Source of the DNA: Prochlorococcus sp. AG-402-N08
Lineage (GTDB): Bacteria > Cyanobacteriota > Cyanobacteriia > PCC-6307 > Cyanobiaceae
NCBI GenBank assembly: GCA_003216535.1
Contig: QCIS01000003.1
Location: 95,263 to 159,262 of the forward strand
Reading direction: 5' to 3'
DNA: 64,000 nucleotides
The notes under the pieces are model-generated. The model was given only the letters and a program-made list of their open reading frames with translations. It searched no databases and had not been told where the DNA came from. The position numbers and the translations under genes were made by a program. Positions 9,244-18,808 of the stretch are shown here, one piece after another (the stretch's first letter is position 1; each line of letters opens with the position of its first letter).

Positions 9244-10311
9244 ATGGCTTTAAATTATTACAAAAATGAGCTAAAAGAAAACGCTCAATTATTAGCTTCT
9301 AAAGGAAAAGGAATATTAGCAGTAGATGAATCCACTAAAACAGTAGGTAAAAGACTCGCTGGAATTGGAGTTGAGAATACTGAAGACAATAGGAAAGCAT
9401 ATAGAGGAATGCTTTTTACGACAGAAGGTCTTGGTAAATATATAAGTGGAGCAATCCTATTCGAAGAAACTCTTTATCAGAATCACCAAGATGGTGAGTC
9501 AATGGTTAAGAAACTAAATGATTTAGGTATTATTCCAGGTATAAAGGTCGATAAAGGTCTAAATCCACTTCCTGGAGGAGGGGATGTAGAAACTTTTTGC
9601 TCTGGCCTAGATGGGTTAGTTGAAAGAGCCGCAAAATATTATGAACAAGGTGCAAGATTTGCAAAGTGGAGAGCAGTTCTGCAAATTACAAATGATGGTT
9701 GCCCTTCAAAACTATCAATTCAAGAAAATGCTTGGGGATTAGCAAGGTATGCAAGATCAGTTCAAGAATCTGGCTTGGTACCAATTATTGAACCTGAAAT
9801 CTTAATGGACGGCGATCATACTATTGAAAAAACTGCCGAAGTCCAAGAAGAGGTAATAAAGCAGGTTTATATTGCCTGTCAAGCTAATGGAGTTTTTCTA
9901 GAAGGAACTCTATTAAAACCCTCTATGACAGTCAATGGAGCAGATTGTCCAACAAAGGCTGATCCTATGAAAGTTGCTGAAATGACAATCAGAACTATGG
10001 AAAGATGCGTTCCTGCATCTGTTCCTGGAATAGTTTTCCTATCAGGAGGGTTAAGTGAAGAAGCTGCTTCTGTTTATTTAAATAATATGAACACTCTTTA
10101 CAGGAAAGCTTTATGGAATGTTTCATTCTCCTATGGAAGAGCATTACAGCATTCATGCTTAAAGTCTTGGAAAGGAAGCGACGTTGAAGAAGGTCAAAAA
10201 GCGTTATTAGCAAGAGCTCAAGCAAACTCTGAAGCTTCAAAAGGTTCCTATGTAGCAGGATCTCAACCTTCATCTGATGAGCAATTGTTTGTAGCAGGCT
10301 ACAATTACTAA
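9244..10311 (+). CDS. Fructose-bisphosphate aldolase, class I
   Basis: This 355-aa Schiff-base aldolase cleaves or forms fructose 1,6-bisphosphate. Features of the eukaryote-like class I family are 'GKGILAVDES' (residues 21-30), 'GIIPGIKVDKG' (96-105), 'FAKWRAVLQI' (Lys141), 'PIIEPEILMDGDH' and 'LLKPSMTV', where Lys225 should form the Schiff base. No zinc is needed. It lies directly before an unrelated class II aldolase on the same strand, with a 146-base gap that probably carries the class II gene's own promoter. Confidence 0.95.
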   Translation: MALNYYKNELKENAQLLASKGKGILAVDESTKTVGKRLAGIGVENTEDNRKAYRGMLFTTEGLGKYISGAILFEETLYQNHQDGESMVKKLNDLGIIPGIKVDKGLNPLPGGGDVETFCSGLDGLVERAAKYYEQGARFAKWRAVLQITNDGCPSKLSIQENAWGLARYARSVQESGLVPIIEPEILMDGDHTIEKTAEVQEEVIKQVYIACQANGVFLEGTLLKPSMTVNGADCPTKADPMKVAEMTIRTMERCVPASVPGIVFLSGGLSEEAASVYLNNMNTLYRKALWNVSFSYGRALQHSCLKSWKGSDVEEGQKALLARAQANSEASKGSYVAGSQPSSDEQLFVAGYNY

Positions 10312-10457
10312 CTAAATAATTCTAAAAATATACTCTGGGTCATAAAATTAGTTTCTTTAATTTAGTATTTTGTATATCTAATGACGTGACATTTGATACC
10401 TCTTTATACTAAACTCGCTGAAACATGTGCTTTTATAGCATTTAACTTATTTTAATT

Positions 10458-11531
10458 ATGGCCCTCGTTCCACTAAGACTACTTTTAGATCACGCTGCTG
10501 AGAATGGTTACGGTATTCCAGCTTTCAATGTTAATAACCTTGAGCAAGTTCAAGCAATCATGGAAGCAGCATATGAAACAGATAGTCCTGTTATCCTCCA
10601 AGCTTCAAGAGGGGCAAGAAATTATGCAGGAGAAATTTTCCTACGTCATCTAATACTTGCAGCTACAGAAACATATCCTAATATCCCAGTAGTAATGCAC
10701 CAAGACCATGGTAATGAGCCATCAACATGCTATTCAGCAGCAATAAATGGTTTCACATCAGTAATGATGGATGGTTCTCTAGAGGCAGATGCAAAAACAC
10801 CCGCTAGTTACGAATATAATGTTGCAGTTACAAAAAAAGTAGTAGATTTTGCTCATTCAGTTGGAGTTAGTGTTGAAGGAGAATTAGGTTGCTTAGGTTC
10901 ATTAGAAACAGGGAAAGGTGAAGCAGAAGATGGTCATGGATTTGAAGGTGAACTTTCTACAGATATGCTTTTGACTGATCCTGAAGAAGCGGCAGATTTT
11001 GTTGCTAAAACAAAAGTTGATGCATTAGCTATTGCTATAGGTACAAGTCATGGTGCATATAAATTCACAAGGAAGCCTACAGGAGAAGTTCTCGCAATAA
11101 GCAGAATTGCTGAAATCCATAAAGCACTTCCAAATACACATCTTGTAATGCATGGATCTAGTTCAGTGCCTCAGGAATGGTTGGATATTATTAACAAATA
11201 TGGTGGTGAAATTCCTCAAACATATGGTGTTCCTGTTGAAGAGATTCAAGAGGGAATAAGAAATGGAGTTAGGAAAGTCAACATTGATACTGATAACAGA
11301 CTTGCTTTCACTGCCGCGGTAAGAGAGGCAGCATTTGCTGACAAGGCAAACTTTGACCCAAGACATTTCAACAAACCTGCAAGAAAATACATGAAGCAAG
11401 TTTGTCTTGACAGATACAAGCAGTTCTGGTGCGAAGGTCAAGCAAGTAAGATCAAGCAAAACAGCACCAATTACTTTGCTGATCTTTATGCTAAAGGTGA
11501 TTTAGATCCAAAAGTAAAAGTTACTGTTTAA
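10458..11531 (+). CDS. cbbA: Fructose-1,6-/sedoheptulose-1,7-bisphosphate aldolase, class II
   Basis: This 357-aa zinc-dependent aldolase of the CbbA/Fda type serves the Calvin cycle and gluconeogenesis. It has '[19 protein letters not shown]', '[13 protein letters not shown]', '[10 protein letters not shown]' (Asp83 and zinc ligand His84), '[14 protein letters not shown]' and '[11 protein letters not shown]'. Length and C-terminus ('[22 protein letters not shown]'-like region) match cyanobacterial CbbA. A strong terminator follows 20 bases downstream. Together with prk, glpX and rpe in this window it covers much of RuBP regeneration. Confidence 0.96.
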   Translation: MALVPLRLLLDHAAENGYGIPAFNVNNLEQVQAIMEAAYETDSPVILQASRGARNYAGEIFLRHLILAATETYPNIPVVMHQDHGNEPSTCYSAAINGFTSVMMDGSLEADAKTPASYEYNVAVTKKVVDFAHSVGVSVEGELGCLGSLETGKGEAEDGHGFEGELSTDMLLTDPEEAADFVAKTKVDALAIAIGTSHGAYKFTRKPTGEVLAISRIAEIHKALPNTHLVMHGSSSVPQEWLDIINKYGGEIPQTYGVPVEEIQEGIRNGVRKVNIDTDNRLAFTAAVREAAFADKANFDPRHFNKPARKYMKQVCLDRYKQFWCEGQASKIKQNSTNYFADLYAKGDLDPKVKVTV

Positions 11532-11550
11532 TTAATAACTGAATCAAACA

Positions 11551-11585
11551 AAAAAAGACCTCCAAAATTGGGGGTCTTTTTTTAT
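11551..11585. terminator. Bidirectional intrinsic terminator between cbbA and purQ
   Basis: The sequence reads AAAAAAAGACCTCC, a six-base loop AAAATT, then GGGGGTCTTTTTTT. The stem has one G-T pair on one strand; A-run and T-run flank it on both sides, so it can end transcription from either strand. It lies 20 bases after the cbbA stop and its T-run covers the purQ stop codon (11582-11584). Confidence 0.88.
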
Positions 11586-12247
11586 TTCAATATTAATGAT
11601 TTTAATGTAAAGAGACCATCAGTTCCACCAATTGTCTCGTCACATGCTCGCTCTGGATGAGGCATTAAACCTAAAACATTTCCCTTTCCATTAGTTATGC
11701 CTGCGATATCGAATGAGGATCCATTAGGATTATTTTTATATCTCAAAGCGATCAATTCATTATCTATAAGTTTTTTTAAAGTATCAGAATCACAATGATA
11801 TCTTCCTTCCCCATGAGCTATTGGCAACTTAATAGTTTGTTTTTCATCTCCATTATTAAACCAACCTCCTTTTGAAGAAACAATATCAAGTTCAACATCA
11901 TCACAGATGAAATTAAGATTTTTATTTGCAACAAGAGCGCCAGGCAAAAAGCCTGATTCTGTTAAAATTTGAAACCCATTACAAATTCCTAAAACTCTTT
12001 TTCCACTTTTAACAAACTCATCCAAGGCATTTATTAATGGAGAGAATCTCGCAATTGCTCCGCATCTTAAATAATCACCATAGCTAAATCCTCCAGGTAA
12101 AACTATTGCATCTACATCGCTTAAATCTGAAGACTCATGCCACAAGTATTTTGTTCTTATGTCTAAACAACCCTCCAATGCCCATGAAACATCACGATCA
12201 CAATTAGAACCTGGGAAAACAACAATTCCTACAGTAAAATTATCCAT
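11582..12247 (-). CDS. purQ: Phosphoribosylformylglycinamidine synthase, glutaminase subunit
   Basis: PurQ is the class I glutamine amidotransferase subunit that feeds ammonia to PurL in purine synthesis. The 221-aa protein begins '[14 protein letters not shown]', has the oxyanion region '[13 protein letters not shown]', the nucleophile Cys89 in '[10 protein letters not shown]', and the His-Glu pair in 'LMPHPERA' near the end. It is one base from the end of purS, so the two are translated from one message; PurS, PurQ and PurL form a complex. The stop codon lies inside the shared terminator. Confidence 0.96.
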   Translation of the reverse strand: MDNFTVGIVVFPGSNCDRDVSWALEGCLDIRTKYLWHESSDLSDVDAIVLPGGFSYGDYLRCGAIARFSPLINALDEFVKSGKRVLGICNGFQILTESGFLPGALVANKNLNFICDDVELDIVSSKGGWFNNGDEKQTIKLPIAHGEGRYHCDSDTLKKLIDNELIALRYKNNPNGSSFDIAGITNGKGNVLGLMPHPERACDETIGGTDGLFTLKSLILK

Positions 12248-12248
12248 C

Positions 12249-12503
12249 TTATAATTTTTCTAGTGAATACTCATAATCTTCAATGACCGTATTTGCGAAT
12301 AACCTATAACACAATAAATCAATTTTTTCTCTTACTTCGTTTTCCCCATTACCTTCTATTTTTACTTCAATCATTTTTCCTATACGTAGTGATTTTATTC
12401 CCTCGGCTCCAAGTTTTATAGAAGCAGATTTGGTAGCTTCTCCTGCTGGATCTAAAACTGAGGGTCTTAGTCTTACAAAAACTTTTACAGCAAATTGGTC
12501 CAA
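12249..12503 (-). CDS. purS: Phosphoribosylformylglycinamidine synthase subunit PurS
   Basis: The 84-aa protein matches PurS, the small dimeric subunit that bridges PurQ and the short PurL in bacteria with three-part FGAM synthase. It has the typical '[20 protein letters not shown]' start and '[17 protein letters not shown]' core. Its gene is directly upstream of purQ. The short PurL is expected elsewhere in the genome. Confidence 0.94.
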   Translation of the reverse strand: MDQFAVKVFVRLRPSVLDPAGEATKSASIKLGAEGIKSLRIGKMIEVKIEGNGENEVREKIDLLCYRLFANTVIEDYEYSLEKL

Positions 12504-12600
12504 TTAAAAATTAATTTCTATTAGAAGATTAGTTTAAAATTTAATAAAAAGTACTCTTAATTAATAAACGAATATTTTTATCTTAAGGCTTTCTGAATTA

Positions 12601-12765
12601 TTAAATGTTTATGTAGCCTTTACCAAAACAAACGAAGCAAGTTCTTCTTGAATTTTCAGGTGTTTTAAAATTTCCTGACCCTCCACATTTAGAACATTTA
12701 ATTTTATCAATAGAAATTGCATCATCAGAGATAATTTCTTTTAAAGCAATTTTTGAATTTTTCAT
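12601..12765 (-). CDS. Orphan DnaJ-type zinc-finger peptide, 54 aa
   Basis: This ORF is below the 60-aa cut of the supplied track. It starts with ATG at 12765 and stops with TAA at 12601-12603. After about 23 residues comes 'CSKCGGSGNF', and then 'CFVCFGKGYI': two CxxCxGxG units, the signature of the zinc-binding cysteine-rich domain of DnaJ, but only one pair of units, so a single zinc site. Related one-domain proteins act as thiol reductases or chaperone partners in plastids and cyanobacteria (for example BSD2-like), but the role here is not known. It lies between purS and cobW, all on the minus strand. Confidence 0.78.
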   Translation of the reverse strand: MKNSKIALKEIISDDAISIDKIKCSKCGGSGNFKTPENSRRTCFVCFGKGYINI

Positions 12766-12811
12766 TTAGGACTTTTAACTCTACTAAATATCCCGACAGG
12801 CTACTATAAAA

Positions 12812-13876
12812 TCAAATCCTTATTTTTGGGTCACTTAAAATCTTAAATTTCTCTTTAATTTTTTTATTCAAAATTTTTATCGATTTCTCATCGAAGGAAA
12901 TAATAACTAATTCAAGACCAGCATTATCTTTTGGTCTCCAACAATGAACTGGAGCCTCTTCAAACCAAGTATTAATTTTTTTTCCAACTATTTGTATTTG
13001 TAAAGGCAATAATTTATTTGGTATCCATATTCGTCCTTTTATTCGAAGAATGTTTAATTCATCCAAAATTTTTGACATCTCTTTTTCAAAGTCATTTTTT
13101 TCAAGGAAATAATTTAATTTAATTGAATCTGATACAAGCTCAACATGATTATGATCATGTTCTTCAGTTAAAAATTCTTTATAAGTCTCTTTTTTAAATT
13201 TAAAATCAAAAACGTAATTTAAATCAATTTTGCCATTTTTGGATTTGAGGACTGGCACATATGAGTTTAGACTTGCCTTGATTTTGTTTTTTACAAAGTC
13301 AAATTGATCATCATTTAAGATGTCTGATCTAGAGACTAAAACGATATCAGAGACTTCAAGTTGTTCCTCAAAAAGTTCTTCAATAGAGGCGTTGTGATTA
13401 ATTCTATCTGTTTCATTATATTGTTTTGTTATTTCATTTAGATCATTAATTGGTGAACCATTAAGCATTGACTCTCCATTAACGATACCAACTACATTAT
13501 CAAGGTAGATAGAAGACCTAATTTCAGGCCAGTTAAGTGCTTGAATTAAGGGAATTGGTAGTGCCAAGCCACTTGTTTCGATAATTATTGATTCAATAGG
13601 AGGATTAAATTCGAGAAGAGCTTTTATTGATGGAACAAAATCATCTTGAACAGTACAACATAAACATCCATTATTTAATTCGATTACGCATTCTTCTTCC
13701 GTTTCATAACATCTATCGCAACTTTTAATCAAATCACCGTCAATTCCAACATCACCAAATTCATTGATTATTAAACCGAATTTTTTATTACTCTCCCTTA
13801 ACAAATATCTAAGAAAAGTTGTTTTACCGGAACCAAGAAAACCGGAAACAACTATTACTGGTATTTTGTTTTTCAT
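12812..13876 (-). CDS. cobW: CobW-type GTP-binding metallochaperone
   Basis: The 354-aa protein is a G3E GTPase of the CobW/COG0523 family, implicated in metal delivery. The P-loop is 'GFLGSGKTT' (12-20), Walker B-like region 'IIETSGLALP' (98-107), and the guanine motif is drifted to 'SRSD' (182-185). The metal motif 'GCLCC' (70-74) is preceded by extra cysteines in 'SCDRCYETEEEC', as in CobW proper, linked with cobalamin synthesis. A His stretch 'EEHDHNH' lies between the GTPase and C-terminal domains. Cobalt is the likely metal, by inference. It starts 9 bases after the pentapeptide gene stop. Confidence 0.88.
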   Translation of the reverse strand: MKNKIPVIVVSGFLGSGKTTFLRYLLRESNKKFGLIINEFGDVGIDGDLIKSCDRCYETEEECVIELNNGCLCCTVQDDFVPSIKALLEFNPPIESIIIETSGLALPIPLIQALNWPEIRSSIYLDNVVGIVNGESMLNGSPINDLNEITKQYNETDRINHNASIEELFEEQLEVSDIVLVSRSDILNDDQFDFVKNKIKASLNSYVPVLKSKNGKIDLNYVFDFKFKKETYKEFLTEEHDHNHVELVSDSIKLNYFLEKNDFEKEMSKILDELNILRIKGRIWIPNKLLPLQIQIVGKKINTWFEEAPVHCWRPKDNAGLELVIISFDEKSIKILNKKIKEKFKILSDPKIRI

Positions 13877-13885
13877 ACTTAATGA

Positions 13886-14398
13886 TTAACAACCTAGGCT
13901 ATATTCTGTACTTTCTCCTGTAGTACTATTTTTGCCATTAGCAATCGCGCATAATTGTTTTTGTTGTGTTCGACTAAGAACAGCATCAGTAAAATCTGCA
14001 CCATCTATTTTTGCTCCTTCAAAATTACTCTCCATTAATAAAGCATTTGTAAAATTAACATCCGAAAGATCTGCATCTGTAAAGTCTGTTGCATAAGCTA
14101 GTGCATCTCTTAAATTGGCTCCAGTAAACTTTGAGTTTTGCAATTTACTATTATTGAATACCGCGCCTTCTAAATTACTTTCACTGAAATTAAACCCATT
14201 TAAATCAAACTTAACGTATTCGTTACCGCTTAAATCTTGACCATGCATATCTGGTTCTAAATTAAGGTCTTGTTGGTTTCTAATTTCAGGAGGTCTTTTA
14301 GCCCATGCAGAATTTACAGAATTAAAAAATAAAATCCCAACGAATAACAAAGTAATTAATGCATTCTTTAGATAGGGGAAAACAATTGATTTAATCAT
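13886..14398 (-). CDS. Secreted pentapeptide-repeat protein
   Basis: The 170-aa protein opens with a signal peptide (hydrophobic stretch about 12-28, cleavage near 'NSAWA') and then holds roughly 15 pentapeptide repeats of A(D/N)LxX type between residues 58 and 145 ('LEGAVFNNSKLQNSKFTGAN'). Such repeats fold into a right-handed quadrilateral beta-helix. Two cysteines near the end ('KQLCAIA' and final 'SLGC') could form a disulfide. Lumenal or periplasmic location is likely; similar plastid lumen proteins have no clear function. It is probably cotranscribed with cobW. Confidence 0.85.
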   Translation of the reverse strand: MIKSIVFPYLKNALITLLFVGILFFNSVNSAWAKRPPEIRNQQDLNLEPDMHGQDLSGNEYVKFDLNGFNFSESNLEGAVFNNSKLQNSKFTGANLRDALAYATDFTDADLSDVNFTNALLMESNFEGAKIDGADFTDAVLSRTQQKQLCAIANGKNSTTGESTEYSLGC

Positions 14399-14461
14399 AA
14401 TAAGACTGTATTTTAGAACTTAAGTATTTAAAGTTTGTAAGAGTATCTTAAAGGAAAATAT

Positions 14462-15079
14462 ATGGCAATGTCACTAAAGGTTATTGTTCCTCCTCATCCA
14501 TTAATAAAACATTGGCTTTCAATATTGCGAGAAAAAAATACTCCAAATATTTTGTACTCAACAGGATACGAACAATTAGGAAAATGGCTCACATATGAAG
14601 CATTACGGAACTGGTTGCCATATAAAAAAGAAATAGTAAATACTGATAATGGGAACGCAGATGGATTCTTTATTAATAATGATTATCCAATAAAAGTTCT
14701 CGCAATGTTACCCGAAGGGTTATCTCTTTGGTTTGGATCTAAAGAAGTAATTCCTAATTCAACCCTCTCATTAGGAGAACTTCCTAAAACTATTGAATTA
14801 AATGAAGGAGTTATATTTTATTCGGAACAGATAACGACAAGATCAGCAACATTAGAAACTTTAATTAAATTAAAGGAATTAGGTGTTGATTCAAATAGGA
14901 TTATTTTAATAACTGCTATTTGCTCAAATAAAGGGTTAAATGAAATTGCGAAATCATTCCCTAATCAGATAATTTACACTTCTTGCATCGATGAGGAAGA
15001 CGAAAAAACAAAATTATTAGTACCGGGTATTGGGAATCCTTTATCGAGGTTAAGTACTATATTTCAAGATAAGAACTAA
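14462..15079 (+). CDS. Uracil phosphoribosyltransferase-like protein, probably non-catalytic as UPRTase
   Basis: The 205-aa protein follows the UPRTase layout: 'VIVPPHPLIKHWLSILREKNTP' at the start, 'YEALRNWLP' and the C-terminal 'PGIGNPLSR'. The PRPP loop that should read like DPMLATGG is replaced by 'YSEQITTRS' (about 125-133), losing both acidic residues' context, and the uracil-site 'PGLGDAGDR' is 'PGIGNPLSR'. It therefore seems to keep the fold without the activity. Cyanobacterial genomes annotate this family as UPRTase; another role is likely. Next gene begins 29 bases on. Confidence 0.75.
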   Translation: MAMSLKVIVPPHPLIKHWLSILREKNTPNILYSTGYEQLGKWLTYEALRNWLPYKKEIVNTDNGNADGFFINNDYPIKVLAMLPEGLSLWFGSKEVIPNSTLSLGELPKTIELNEGVIFYSEQITTRSATLETLIKLKELGVDSNRIILITAICSNKGLNEIAKSFPNQIIYTSCIDEEDEKTKLLVPGIGNPLSRLSTIFQDKN

Positions 15080-15108
15080 TATATAATGTAGGAGTAAATA
15101 TTTTACCA

Positions 15109-15399
15109 ATGTCTGAATACAGAGATTCGTCTTCAAATAATCTTTTATCATTAATAAGCGGTGCTTTTATTGGAGCAGCTGGTCTAGCTTGGTGGTTAAT
15201 ATCCGAAGCAGACAAAAGAAAAGAGGAAAAAAAACAAAAAGCAATGATGTATTCCTCCAGAATTCAAGATGGATCTGAAGCAATTGATTCAGATGAAAAC
15301 ATAAATGAAGTTGAAGGAGAGAATTTGGAGAAGAAAGTTGAGCAACTTAATTCTGCAATTGCTGATGTGAGGAAGCAACTTGAAGAGTTGGGGCAATAG
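15109..15399 (+). CDS. Small membrane-anchored coiled-coil protein
   Basis: The 96-aa protein has one N-terminal membrane segment ('LLSLISGAFIGAAGLAWWLI', about 12-31), then a charged linker and a C-terminal coiled coil (about 70-95, 'LEKKVEQLNSAIADVRKQL'). No family is recognised beyond small cyanobacterial membrane proteins. It sits 25 bases before ilvD and after the UPRTase-like gene, so probably shares their transcript. Function unknown. Confidence 0.7.
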   Translation: MSEYRDSSSNNLLSLISGAFIGAAGLAWWLISEADKRKEEKKQKAMMYSSRIQDGSEAIDSDENINEVEGENLEKKVEQLNSAIADVRKQLEELGQ

Positions 15400-15423
15400 A
15401 ATAAAAAAGGTTCTCAAATAAGT

Positions 15424-17097
15424 ATGAATAAACTCAGATCATCTGCAATAACCCAAGGTGTGCAAAGATCTCCTAACAGATCTATGTTAAGAGCTGTTGG
15501 ATTTAATGATGAAGATTTTAATAAACCTATTATTGGAGTTGCAAATGGATACAGCACCATAACACCATGCAATATGGGTTTAAATAAGTTAGCTCTCAGA
15601 GCTGAAGAGTCAATAAAAAGATCCGGTGCGATGCCTCAAATGTTTGGAACGATTACAGTAAGTGATGGCATTTCTATGGGAACAGAGGGCATGAAATATT
15701 CCCTAGTTTCAAGAGAAGTTATTGCTGATTCAATAGAAACAGCCTGTAATGCTCAGAGTATGGACGGAGTGCTTGCCATAGGTGGATGTGACAAAAATAT
15801 GCCAGGTGCCATGATAGCAATTGCAAGAATGAATATCCCCTCAATTTTCATTTATGGAGGGACAATTAAACCTGGGAAATTACATGGAGAAGATCTTACT
15901 GTTGTTAGTGCATTTGAAGCTGTTGGACAATTAACATCAGGCAAAATTAATGAAGAAAGGCTTATCCAAGTTGAAAAAAATTGTATCCCTGGTGCTGGTA
16001 GTTGTGGAGGGATGTTTACAGCTAATACAATGTCTGCGGTTATTGAAGTATTAGGTTTAAGTCTTCCTCACAGTTCAACTATGGCTGCTGAAGATCTTGA
16101 AAAAGAACTAAGTGCAGATAAAAGTGCTGAGATTTTAGTCTCTGCGATAGAAAAAGATATAAGACCTTTAGACCTAATGACTAAGAAAGCATTTGAAAAT
16201 GCAATATCAGTCATTATGGCAATTGGAGGTTCAACAAATGCGGTGTTGCACATCTTAGCTATCGCAAATACTTCAGGAATAGATATCAACATTAATGATT
16301 TTGAGAGAATAAGACAAAAAGTACCTGTTATTTGTGACCTTAAACCGAGTGGGAAATATGTGACAGTGGACCTTCATAACGCAGGCGGGATTCCACAAGT
16401 AATGAAAATACTTTTGAATGCAGGATTAATTCATGGTGAATGTAAAAACATTGAAGGCAAAACCATTGCAGAATACTTACAGAATATTCCAGATAAGCCT
16501 CCAACAAATCAAAATGTTATAAGAGAGATAGATGACCCTCTTTATAAAAAAGGACATCTCGCAATTTTAAAAGGTAACTTAGCAAGCGAAGGTTCTGTAG
16601 CAAAAATTAGCGGAGTAAAAAACCCTGTATTAACAGGTCCAGCAAAGATTTTTGAAAGTGAAGAGGATTGTTTAAAATCGATATTAAATAACGATATCAA
16701 AGCTGGTGATGTTGTTGTTATTAGAAACGAAGGGCCTGTGGGAGGTCCAGGCATGAGAGAAATGTTAGCCCCAACATCTGCAATTGTTGGTCAAGGTCTC
16801 GGAGAGAAGGTGGCTTTAATTACTGATGGCAGATTTAGCGGTGGTACCTATGGTCTGGTTGTGGGTCACATAGCTCCAGAGGCTGCTGTAGGCGGAAATA
16901 TTGCCCTAATAAAAGAAGGTGATTTAATTACTGTAGATGCTGTAAAACAACTAATTGAAGTTGATTTATCTGAAAAAGAATTAGAAAAAAGAAAAAATGA
17001 TTGGATAAAGCCTACACAAAAATACAAAAGAGGAATTCTTTCAAAATATTCGAGAATCGTAAGCACATCAAGTTTAGGGGCTGTTACTGATTTATAA
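15424..17097 (+). CDS. ilvD: Dihydroxy-acid dehydratase
   Basis: IlvD dehydrates 2,3-dihydroxy acids in valine and isoleucine synthesis. The 557-aa protein has three iron-sulfur cysteines: Cys49 in '[11 protein letters not shown]', Cys122 in 'GGCDKNMPG' and Cys194 in '[14 protein letters not shown]'. Three cysteines fit the oxygen-tolerant [2Fe-2S] type known from plants and cyanobacteria. '[15 protein letters not shown]' and '[10 protein letters not shown]' are the C-terminal signatures. It ends 22 bases from a convergent hypothetical gene, with no clear hairpin between. Confidence 0.96.
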   Translation: MNKLRSSAITQGVQRSPNRSMLRAVGFNDEDFNKPIIGVANGYSTITPCNMGLNKLALRAEESIKRSGAMPQMFGTITVSDGISMGTEGMKYSLVSREVIADSIETACNAQSMDGVLAIGGCDKNMPGAMIAIARMNIPSIFIYGGTIKPGKLHGEDLTVVSAFEAVGQLTSGKINEERLIQVEKNCIPGAGSCGGMFTANTMSAVIEVLGLSLPHSSTMAAEDLEKELSADKSAEILVSAIEKDIRPLDLMTKKAFENAISVIMAIGGSTNAVLHILAIANTSGIDININDFERIRQKVPVICDLKPSGKYVTVDLHNAGGIPQVMKILLNAGLIHGECKNIEGKTIAEYLQNIPDKPPTNQNVIREIDDPLYKKGHLAILKGNLASEGSVAKISGVKNPVLTGPAKIFESEEDCLKSILNNDIKAGDVVVIRNEGPVGGPGMREMLAPTSAIVGQGLGEKVALITDGRFSGGTYGLVVGHIAPEAAVGGNIALIKEGDLITVDAVKQLIEVDLSEKELEKRKNDWIKPTQKYKRGILSKYSRIVSTSSLGAVTDL

Positions 17098-17118
17098 ATC
17101 AGCTCAAATTTTATTTTC

Positions 17119-17502
17119 TTAATCAATAAAACTTTTTATCCTATTTGCTAAATTTTCCAATCTAGCGCTGTATTTTGGTGAGTTGCATTTTTTTCCATTA
17201 TTACTATCCATCCATAATGTTTTAACTCCACACCATAATATTGGTTCATCAGGAAAATTAAGCTTAGAGATAACTAAAACCAACTCTTTATTTGATTTAA
17301 AAAGTTCTAATTCAAGATCATAAATTTCTAATCTTTTACCTTCTTTATCTCGACATAAGATATTAACCGTCAAATCAATATCCTCTTCGAATTCGTATTC
17401 ACCATTTATCTTTACGACAGAATGAACAAAAGGTTTATTTGTTAAATCTGCTGACTTAGCGATTAAGCTCTCTATATTTTTAGGTGAATTTTCAAATAAC
17501 AC
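17119..17502 (-). CDS. Conserved hypothetical protein, 127 aa
   Basis: This soluble 127-aa protein has no motif I recognise. It shows 'VHSVVKINGEYEFEEDIDL', alternating strands, and a tryptophan-rich stretch 'EPILWCGVKTLWMD'. There is no signal peptide or membrane segment. Its start lies 11 bases inside the end of the CIA30-like gene on the same strand, so the two are translationally linked. Codon use looks like that of the neighbours. Function unknown. Confidence 0.65.
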   Translation of the reverse strand: MLFENSPKNIESLIAKSADLTNKPFVHSVVKINGEYEFEEDIDLTVNILCRDKEGKRLEIYDLELELFKSNKELVLVISKLNFPDEPILWCGVKTLWMDSNNGKKCNSPKYSARLENLANRIKSFID

Positions 17503-18040
17503 TTATTGATTTAATTAAAACTTTTATTGAACCCTGTTTAAACTCATTATTAAGTAATCCATCATCACCAAACTTAGAATGTAGTAGTTGCAATCTTTTA
17601 ATTTTAGATGGCTTGAATTTAAATGGAAAACGTACTTTATTAGCTCTTACTGAAGGTTTTAGCTCATCAAAAGGAATCTGAACATTTGTTGTTCCGAATT
17701 TTTTTGTTGGGAATGATTTAATCCACCTTAGTCCGCCTGGAATAAATTCGGTAAGTCCTAGGAAAGCATCTTCACAAGCGACAGCAAATTTAAAAGTTCT
17801 TCCTTGTCCATCAATATTTAATTCAAAGGATGAATACTCAGATACATTTAAGGAAGGTTTATATATAGACGATCTACAACTAACAAATCCTCCTGCTTTC
17901 TCGACAATATTACCCTTCAATAACAAACCAGAATTTGAAATTTCACAAAAAGCTGAACTTGATCCGCCCATAACAGTATCATTTAATGTTTTCCAACCTT
18001 CGAACTCCTTTTTCTGGAATAAAAATTTTTTCTTACTCAT
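17492..18040 (-). CDS. CIA30 family protein (complex I assembly factor-like)
   Basis: The 182-aa protein carries the CIA30 signature 'FEGWKTLNDTVMGGSSSAF' near the N-terminus and the beta-sandwich strands that follow ('FELNIDGQGRTFKFAVACED', 'IPFDELKPSVR'). In mitochondria CIA30/NDUFAF1 helps assemble complex I; in cyanobacteria related proteins occur alone or with NAD-binding domains, and HCF173-like plastid proteins bind psbA mRNA. An NDH-1 or photosystem assembly role is possible, not proven. It is followed by an overlapping hypothetical gene and preceded by pgl on the same strand. Confidence 0.82.
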   Translation of the reverse strand: MSKKKFLFQKKEFEGWKTLNDTVMGGSSSAFCEISNSGLLLKGNIVEKAGGFVSCRSSIYKPSLNVSEYSSFELNIDGQGRTFKFAVACEDAFLGLTEFIPGGLRWIKSFPTKKFGTTNVQIPFDELKPSVRANKVRFPFKFKPSKIKRLQLLHSKFGDDGLLNNEFKQGSIKVLIKSISVI

Positions 18041-18070
18041 TGAACAATTTAAATTATTATTAGACTTTAA

Positions 18071-18808
18071 CTAAATTTCTAATTCTTTTGCTGATTCTTG
18101 ATCACAAAAGATTGAAATTTGATTAATAGATTTTATTAATTTTGATGGAGTTCTATCAAGAGACTCTTTTTCATCTAATAACCTCTCAAGAGCAATTCTT
18201 TTATTGGCTCCACTAACTAAAAATACTATCTTTGATGAGGCTGAAAGGACCTTTGGAGTTAATGAAATTCTTTTTAATCCTTTACCTTCATTAAAAATTA
18301 CAAAATCATCTACATTATTATTTTTTTGATAAGGAAATAGCGAAGCTGTATGACCATCGTCTCCAAGACCTAATAAAGTTAAATCAAAGGAGGGAGGGTT
18401 TGATCCGCATTTTTCAAATAATTTAGAAATAAATTGATTTTTTATAGCTTCATCATCAGCATTTAAATCATTGAAAATTTCATAAAAAAAAGATTTAGAT
18501 CCAAAATTAGTTAACAATGAATTTTTCAACATTAACGAGTTACTTAATTCTGAATTTGGATCAACACATCTTTCATCTCCTAAAAAGACATCAACCATAT
18601 CCCATCTAAGATCACTTTTTGATAAAAGCTTATACACAGATTTAGGAGTTGAACCTCCACTGACACAAAATTTGAATCTATCTTTCTTTTTTAAAGTATG
18701 AAAAATATGGCTTTCAATAAACTTAAAAACCGCTGTTGATAGTTCTAACTTGTCTTTATATATTTTTATGGTGTATCCATTTTTGACCTTTTCAATCATT
18801 TCATCCAT
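18071..18808 (-). CDS. pgl: 6-phosphogluconolactonase
   Basis: Pgl hydrolyses 6-phosphogluconolactone in the oxidative pentose-phosphate pathway, the main night-time NADPH route in cyanobacteria. The 245-aa protein has 'FCVSGGSTPKSVY' (about 47-59), 'VFLGDERCVDP' and 'LGLGDDGHTASLFP'. The ORF start at 18808 overlaps gnd by 13 bases; the alternative ATG at 18799 would give an ATGA overlap, so either may be used. It is downstream of gnd in the same operon, placing consecutive pathway steps together. Confidence 0.94.
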   Translation of the reverse strand: MDEMIEKVKNGYTIKIYKDKLELSTAVFKFIESHIFHTLKKKDRFKFCVSGGSTPKSVYKLLSKSDLRWDMVDVFLGDERCVDPNSELSNSLMLKNSLLTNFGSKSFFYEIFNDLNADDEAIKNQFISKLFEKCGSNPPSFDLTLLGLGDDGHTASLFPYQKNNNVDDFVIFNEGKGLKRISLTPKVLSASSKIVFLVSGANKRIALERLLDEKESLDRTPSKLIKSINQISIFCDQESAKELEI

